Under the pieces are notes generated by a model. It did no database searches. It was not told the DNA's origin and saw only the letters and a program-made list of their open reading frames with translations. Positions 59,201 to 64,000 of a stretch of 64,000 nucleotides of DNA are shown in pieces. The stretch comes from Coffea arabica (lineage: Eukaryota > Streptophyta > Magnoliopsida > Gentianales > Rubiaceae). The translations under genes were made by a program, and so were the position numbers. The DNA is taken from assembly GCF_036785885.1 (NCBI RefSeq), contig NC_092323.1:13524501-13588500 (forward strand), in the 5' to 3' direction. The number at the start of each line of letters is the position of its first letter. Positions within the stretch are counted from its first letter, which is position 1.

Positions 59201-59938
59201 TGATGGTGCTTGCACCAATGAACTTTTCGAAACAAGGCCTATTTTTCCTCGCAATCTTGGGTTGCACTTATTAATTAAACTTATGCAACTATCACAATAC
59301 AACTAATGAAAGAACACAGGTAGTTCAAATCAAGCAATACCCGTATCAATTCATTTCCTCTAATACACAGTTCATCTGTGATAAAAAAAAAAAAGAGCAA
59401 AATCAAGGCCATTCTACAGGACCCTTTTCAGTTTACCTCTGAACTCATTATATTCTGGCCTCTCCATGAGAGACATTTTTTGCTTTGAATATAATATTAT
59501 GATTCACTTGGAAGAAATTAACCACGACCCACAAACTAATAACACTAAAAACACACAGAACCATCATCAAACAACCAAATACACATAAATCACAACACTC
59601 AAGAGTTTAGTAGCCACCTGAACAAATGTGGAAGAGCAGCCAACTAGAAAAGTGGCGGCAGCCCAGAGAAAAGCCCCGAGAGCAATGACGTGGGTTCGGT
59701 TATGGCGGACGGCCAAGTAGGTGGCAAGCGGGTAGCAAGCAGACTGAACAATGGATCTAAAGAGCGTTAATGATCCCAGTCCAGTTGGGTCAGTATGCAA
59801 AGCAGCCCCAACTTCGTTATATACTCCTGGGAGTAAAGATTCATCAGCTCTTTCCATTATTCCTGCAAGATTCACTAGAATAAGTGTGAATGTTTCTGAT
59901 TTTATGCCTTTTACTCTTTTGAACAACCCCATCGTCAT
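56206..59938 (-). CDS. Plant major facilitator superfamily transporter, UNE2-type / Spinster-like (three exons, 533 aa)
   Basis: Exons 59938-59618, 58350-57599 and 56734-56206 join in frame: GTTCAG|GTGGCT..TGTTAG|CTTGCAG; AACAA|GTATGT..GTGCAG|TCCTATA. The start MTMGLFKRVKG is the first ATG; a second, at 59932, is possible. Conserved stretches: MERADESLLPGVYNEVGAAL (res. about 23-42), DPTGLGSLTLFRSIVQSACYP, AVSRGLNGIGLAIVLPAIQS, GWLQLTGNFGSIIGG, SFMGIPGWR, the second MFS motif A (GGKMGDVLAQR) and NNPIFAEIVPERARTS. The ~12 helix arrangement is complete. The C-terminal ~80 residues are hydrophilic and acidic. The family includes Arabidopsis UNE2 (needed for female gametophyte/fertilisation steps); substrate is not established. 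Introns are 1267 and 864 bp. The gene looks intact. Confidence 0.93.
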
Positions 59939-60152
59939 GGTTTGATTGATTTCCAAGAAGTCGGGATGGTACGGGGCGTTGACTCGGACGGAGGAGATCT
60001 GAGGATTCTTGAAAGCTAGTCTTACGTTTGTTAGACTTGAGCATGGGGGTTTTGTCGGAAGATGCTAACAGTTGGGGAGATTTGTATGGCCTTAGGGGAG
60101 GAGTGGGTCCCACAGGATGATGACTAGGATTAGAAATCTACTCCCAAAGTAA

Positions 60153-61012
60153 GGCACCATTTGGACTGAGTCAATGCGAGGGAAAGGAAAAGAGAGCAAT
60201 TTGAGGAATTTGATTTTTTATTGTTTGGATTGATTTTTAATGAGGGAAAGAAAAGGATAGGAAGAGAAAGGGAGTTTTATTGAATTATTGTTTTTGCTTA
60301 ATAGCTAGTTTGTGAGTTGAGGATAGAAAAGAAAAGAAAAGAAAAGAAAGGTTAAGTTACAAGAGAAAAGAAAGGATAAGAAAAGAAGAAAAGAAATTTT
60401 AATGTTGTTTGAGAGTTCTAGAAAGAAATGAATTGATTTTGGATATATATGTCAATAAAATTTTATTCAATACCTTTGAGAGGATAAAATGGGCAATTTG
60501 AAAAAAATTTGTAAGCTTCCATCACTTTTCCTTCGCTTTCCGCCCGTTTTGGTCAGAAAAAATTTTGCACTGTTAGCTTGGCTTCCCTTCAAGTTCAAGA
60601 TCCGTTCATTTCTTTTCTTTTCCGTCTCACTTAAATGTTCCAAACGGAGAAAAGGTCACATTTTCCTTCCTTTCTTTTCTATTCCTTTGAAACCTGAACT
60701 CCCTAACTAGGCATTAAAGGTGAGCAAAAATGGAGGAAAACAAAACTAAATTAATTGAAATAATTTTAAATTTTTTAAAAAGATCATTTTCCCATCTTTT
60801 TCAGTAAATTAACATGTGATCTTTTCTTTTCCTTTTTTTCTTCTTCAATTCAAACTAAAATTCAGTATTTTCTTTGTTTTTCTTCCAGACTTAATCGAAA
60901 AAAGATGGATGTAATCCACATTCCTCTACTCTCCTTTCCTATCTTTTTTTTTTGGTTTTTGTTTTTTAGTATCCATTCCTTTCCCTTCCTTTCCTTGGAT
61001 CCAAACGTTGCC
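60153..61012. mobile_element. Tourist-like (PIF/Harbinger) element with TAA target duplication
   Basis: The left end is TAA|GGCACCATTTGGACTGAG and the right end is GGATCCAAACGTTGCC|TAA. TAA at 60150-60152 and 61013-61015 is the target duplication typical of PIF/Harbinger elements. The arms continue as GGAAAGGAAAAG... on the left and its mirror TTCCCTTCCTTTCC on the right. The core carries GAAAAGAAAAG runs but no transposase, so it is non-autonomous. It lies about 210 bp upstream of the MFS start codon, possibly within its promoter. Confidence 0.8.
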
Positions 61013-61015
61013 TAA

Positions 61016-62195
61016 GAGTTTAGACGAATCAGAATTTGCTGTCGCTGCCACGATTTTAGGACTATCCGAATTGAATGAAGAGGCTGTGGGGCTAGAGGCA
61101 CATTCTGGTCCTAATTATTAGATCAATTTGCCCACTTTCCTTTGATCCCAGTACTTTCGGGTCCCGCCAGTGGGAAGAGCGGCGGCTAAATTAAAGGGAA
61201 ATTTTGGAAAAAGGATGTCAAAACATTACAAATTCATAAGAAGGAGGTAAGTTTTGAAGAAATTTGTGAATGGTGGATTGGGTACTATTTGTTAATTATT
61301 AAAAAATAGATTTTAACCCATATATATATAATTGCACACAATTATATATTTTTTGTTAATTAAATATTTTTTAATTTAAACATTCTAGTTTTGTATTTGT
61401 GTATATATATTTGTGTTGTAAGCAAAATCATGAAATTATCTTTAGGTTTCTATGTGCATACATCATTAGTGTACGTACATCATAAGTGTGCACTCAAACA
61501 TTCAAGTGTACACATGTGTACATATGTCAATTTAAGTGTACACGTTCGAAAGTACATTTATATTAATCAATGTGTACAATTATATTCATCAAATGCGCAT
61601 TTCCATTTGATAAATCTTACATTCGTAATAAGGTTATTTTGTCATGTAATATTTACTAATTATTATAATTTGTGAAGAGTAATCTATACCTCGTTTATAG
61701 ATTTCTCAAAATTTAGACCTTTTTCATGAATCTCGAATCTTTCTATTTCCTTTTTTCTAAAATGAAGTGTTAGTTTTTTAAAAAAATTAAAATTAAATCG
61801 CTAAAGGATTTAGCTAGATTGGTGAAGCACAGCACGAGTTGAATGCAAAAGGATTGCTAACTTTACTATTGGTATTTGGAGAAGAAGAGTCAATAGTAGG
61901 GGAGGGGTTTTATAGCGGATTGGGGTTAGTAGAGGATTTGGGAAAGGGGAGGTGGGGGGGGGGATGGTTAATACACTGAGGTTTTATTTTGATCGAAATT
62001 TTAGGTGAGTGCATTAAGGGCCAAGTGCAACGGAAATTTTTGGTGTTATGAACCATAAGTCTCTTACATTTGTTTGAATTATGTGTTGAAAATAGATAAT
62101 TAACAATATAATAATGTAGCATTTTCTAAGATTTGTTGTATGTGAAATATATGGGATTTCAAAAAACTCTCCTCAACTCCATGTTGTCAAAGAGT
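61016..62195. other. Intergenic DNA
   Basis: AT-rich; a GT/AC-rich patch at 61460-61560 with repeated GTGTAC words. A fragment of the GTGAAATA MITE family lies at about 62110-62150. No gene. Confidence 0.45.
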
Positions 62196-62199
62196 TTTT

Positions 62200-62788
62200 C
62201 CTATGGCTCTCTCTCTCTCTCTTGAAGTTCGGAAAGTTCAAACTCTCAACAGTCGAGATATGACATGACAAAATTGATGGGACAAAAGTTGTTTGATATG
62301 ATTTTTTTACCTGCCTATATGACACTAACGGACAAGGGGTTGTGTGCATTTTTTACTGTGCGTAACTTTGGTTGCATACGGTATAACTTTCTTTGCACAC
62401 GACGTAACTTTAGAAAAAATTTTTGTGGGTCCCATACACGGCGTGAAAATCGAGTTATAAGATGTGATCTGAGCCGCACAAATTTTTTGACCAAATCATG
62501 GCCGTCAACTGCCATTTCCAACACTAACTACCCCTCGGGGATTGATCGACTCACATAGTGGTTTAGGACAACAACAACAGGTCATACCGTTTCCCCTCCT
62601 ATAAATACCCCTCCATTCTCTCTTTTGAAGGTAAGACAAATTGCTCCATAACCTCCTACTTACTCATTCTCAAATTCTTCTTTGGCTCTAGTTACTAATT
62701 TAATTATCAGAGTTACAACGGGGTACATCTCTGGATTGTAACCTTGTTCTTTGTTGCTGGCAGGATAGCTTGCCGAGGTGCTTGCAAC
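62200..62788 (+). mobile_element. LTR promoter/leader remnant (left part)
   Basis: CTCCTATAAATACCCCTCC at 62596 is a strong TATA box. It is followed by a CT-rich leader and a GTTACTAATTTAATTATCAG stretch, an arrangement familiar from plant Gypsy-type LTRs. The sequence resumes beyond the Mutator-like element at 63744. No internal protein domains and no second LTR are present in the window. Confidence 0.45.
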
Positions 62789-63743
62789 CATGGTTGTTAA
62801 CATTGCAATCCGGATTGTAGGATTGTACAATCTTACGATTCAGATCAGCAAAATCGATCCGGATTGTGTATAGAATCGAAAATTGCCTTAATATACATAG
62901 GATCGTTAGAATCGTTCATGGGACCGTGAGATCGTATGTAGGATCATACGATCCCATTGTGATCCTACGAATTTTTGAGAATTTTGTAAATGTGAGGCTA
63001 AATTTTGAAACTAAATGGAACATTTTGAATAGGTTTGTAACTTATCAAAGAATTAGATTCTTTAATTATAAATTTGCAACAATTTTTGTCTCAAAAACAA
63101 AAGGAACAACAAAAAAGGATTTGGGAACAAATGAATGCAACAAAAAGAGACAAAATCACAAAGGACGATGAGAGAGAAATCTTCTTTGGTTATTCCCAAT
63201 CTCCATTCCAAATTTTTCCCCATTTAGATTTCAATAAAATTTCACAAAATTTTGCCAATCTCCCATTTCTAATTCTCTATTGTCTTTGTATCCTTGTCAA
63301 TGCTCAAGGAATTTTCAGCAAAAGAAGTCGCTCAACGAAAACAACCGCGATTACCTATAACCCCTAATTTGATTGTTTCTTTTAATTAGACCTATCAGCT
63401 ATATATGTGTACTAAATGCATTTACTATCAAGTGTTAAGATGAGTTGTATTCTTATTTCTAATTAGACAAGGCGCTCGGACCTTTTCTTCTCATTTTGGG
63501 GCTCTGTTGTTTTATTTCTTGTCAAACTATAGGTAAAAAATACTATATGTTTATAAATAATTTACTTATTTGATTTTTTTTAAGTTGTACAAAACTGTAT
63601 ATGAACTTTAAATTAATTAATTTAGTTAATTTGGGAGTTTTTGGTGGGATCTTACGGTCGTATGATCCGATTCTACGATCCGATTCTGTGAAACTAAAAT
63701 CGATCCTACATAGGATCCGAATTTTACATAACTTGCTTGCAAC
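62780..63743. mobile_element. Mutator-like MITE with 9-bp target duplication
   Basis: GCTTGCAAC occurs at 62780-62788 and 63735-63743, framing 946 bp (62789-63734). Terminal regions are inverted relatives rich in GGATCGTA/TACGATCC words. On the left are TGGTTGTTAACATTGCAATC and CGGATTGTAGGATTG. On the right, reversed, are AAGTTATGTAAAATTCGG and ATCCTATGTAGGATCG. The 9-bp duplication supports Mutator-type insertion. No transposase. It interrupts older LTR-like DNA. Confidence 0.75.
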
Positions 63744-64000
63744 ATCTCGAAAAAGGTTCCGTGTCCGCACAAGATAGAAAAGTAGTTTCAGATGTAATTA
63801 GAGCATGTTTCCATAAAAATTTTCAGAGAATGGCCAATCTAAACAGGCTTTCAAATGGAAACCGAGGATGGTTTTTTTTTTTTCTTCTGAGAAACGAAAA
63901 TTTTGACAGATAAACCTAATCTCAGAAGAACTCCAAAAGTCAGTATCTTTTGGAGCCTCCCAGGGACTTAACTACCCAAATTTCCAACCCCCCAAAGCCG
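63744..64000 (+). mobile_element. LTR leader remnant (right part), runs off the window
   Basis: Continuation of the interrupted sequence after the Mutator-like insertion. Contains a 16-base T run at 63872. No coding frame. Confidence 0.3.

Noticed and set aside
59844..60113. 89-codon minus-strand frame overlapping the MFS start
   Set aside because: Out-of-frame shadow over the leader and first codons of the transporter.

Overview
The window is nuclear DNA of a flowering plant, most likely a eudicot. The base composition is AT-rich. Genes have GT-AG introns and match plant-only families. The spaces between genes are filled with plant transposons: Helitron, Mutator-like, Tourist-like and other MITEs, a Tekay/Del-like LTR and SINE-like DNA. 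Species cannot be named from the sequence; an asterid such as a coffee relative is only an impression.

Four protein-coding genes can be supported and joined across introns. (1) A vacuolar amino acid transporter of the AVT1 type, plus strand, 13512-14983, three exons, 402 aa. (2) A convergent ARM-repeat/TPR protein, minus strand, coding 19278-16577, two coding exons, 616 aa, with a 2-kb intron in its 5' leader. (3) A single-exon membrane glycoprotein-like protein of unknown function, minus strand, 49635-48187, 482 aa. (4) A plant major facilitator (UNE2-type/Spinster-like) transporter, minus strand, 59938-56206, three exons, 533 aa. The left edge (1-4000) looks like the 5' leader exon and long first intron of a minus-strand gene whose coding part lies outside the window.

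Layout. 1-4000: non-coding part of that left gene, carrying an almost identical 438-bp tandem duplication. 4000-10900: intergenic, with MITE and LTR debris and small tandem duplications. 11083-12435: a broken partial copy of the 3' junction between genes 1 and 2. 12700-13290: LTR-like leader with a duplicated block. 13512-21500: genes 1 and 2. 21762-23492: AT-rich MITE-like element. 23708 to about 28780: minus-strand Helitron with PIF1 helicase and RPA remnants and a B3-like domain. 29277-33228: putative solo LTR. 34354-35546: long-TIR Mutator-like element with a perfect 9-bp target duplication. 39833 to about 43410: second minus-strand Helitron with exon-like fragments and tandem repeats. 43425-43563: SINE-like. 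44611-47690: MITEs, CACTA-like debris and a second AT-rich element. 48187-49820: gene 3. 51580-51745: MITE. 56206-59938: gene 4. 60153-61012: Tourist-like element. 62200-63760: LTR leader debris interrupted by a Mutator-like MITE with a 9-bp target duplication.

The genes are not an obvious functional cluster. Two are membrane transporters (AVT1-like, MFS), one is a probable scaffold (ARM/TPR) and one is an uncharacterised membrane protein. The clearest signals of interest are structural: the fresh intron duplication at a splice donor, the duplicated convergent gene junction, Helitrons with gene fragments, and two large AT-rich elements that appear to grow by internal duplication. I did not find a convincing new multi-gene system.
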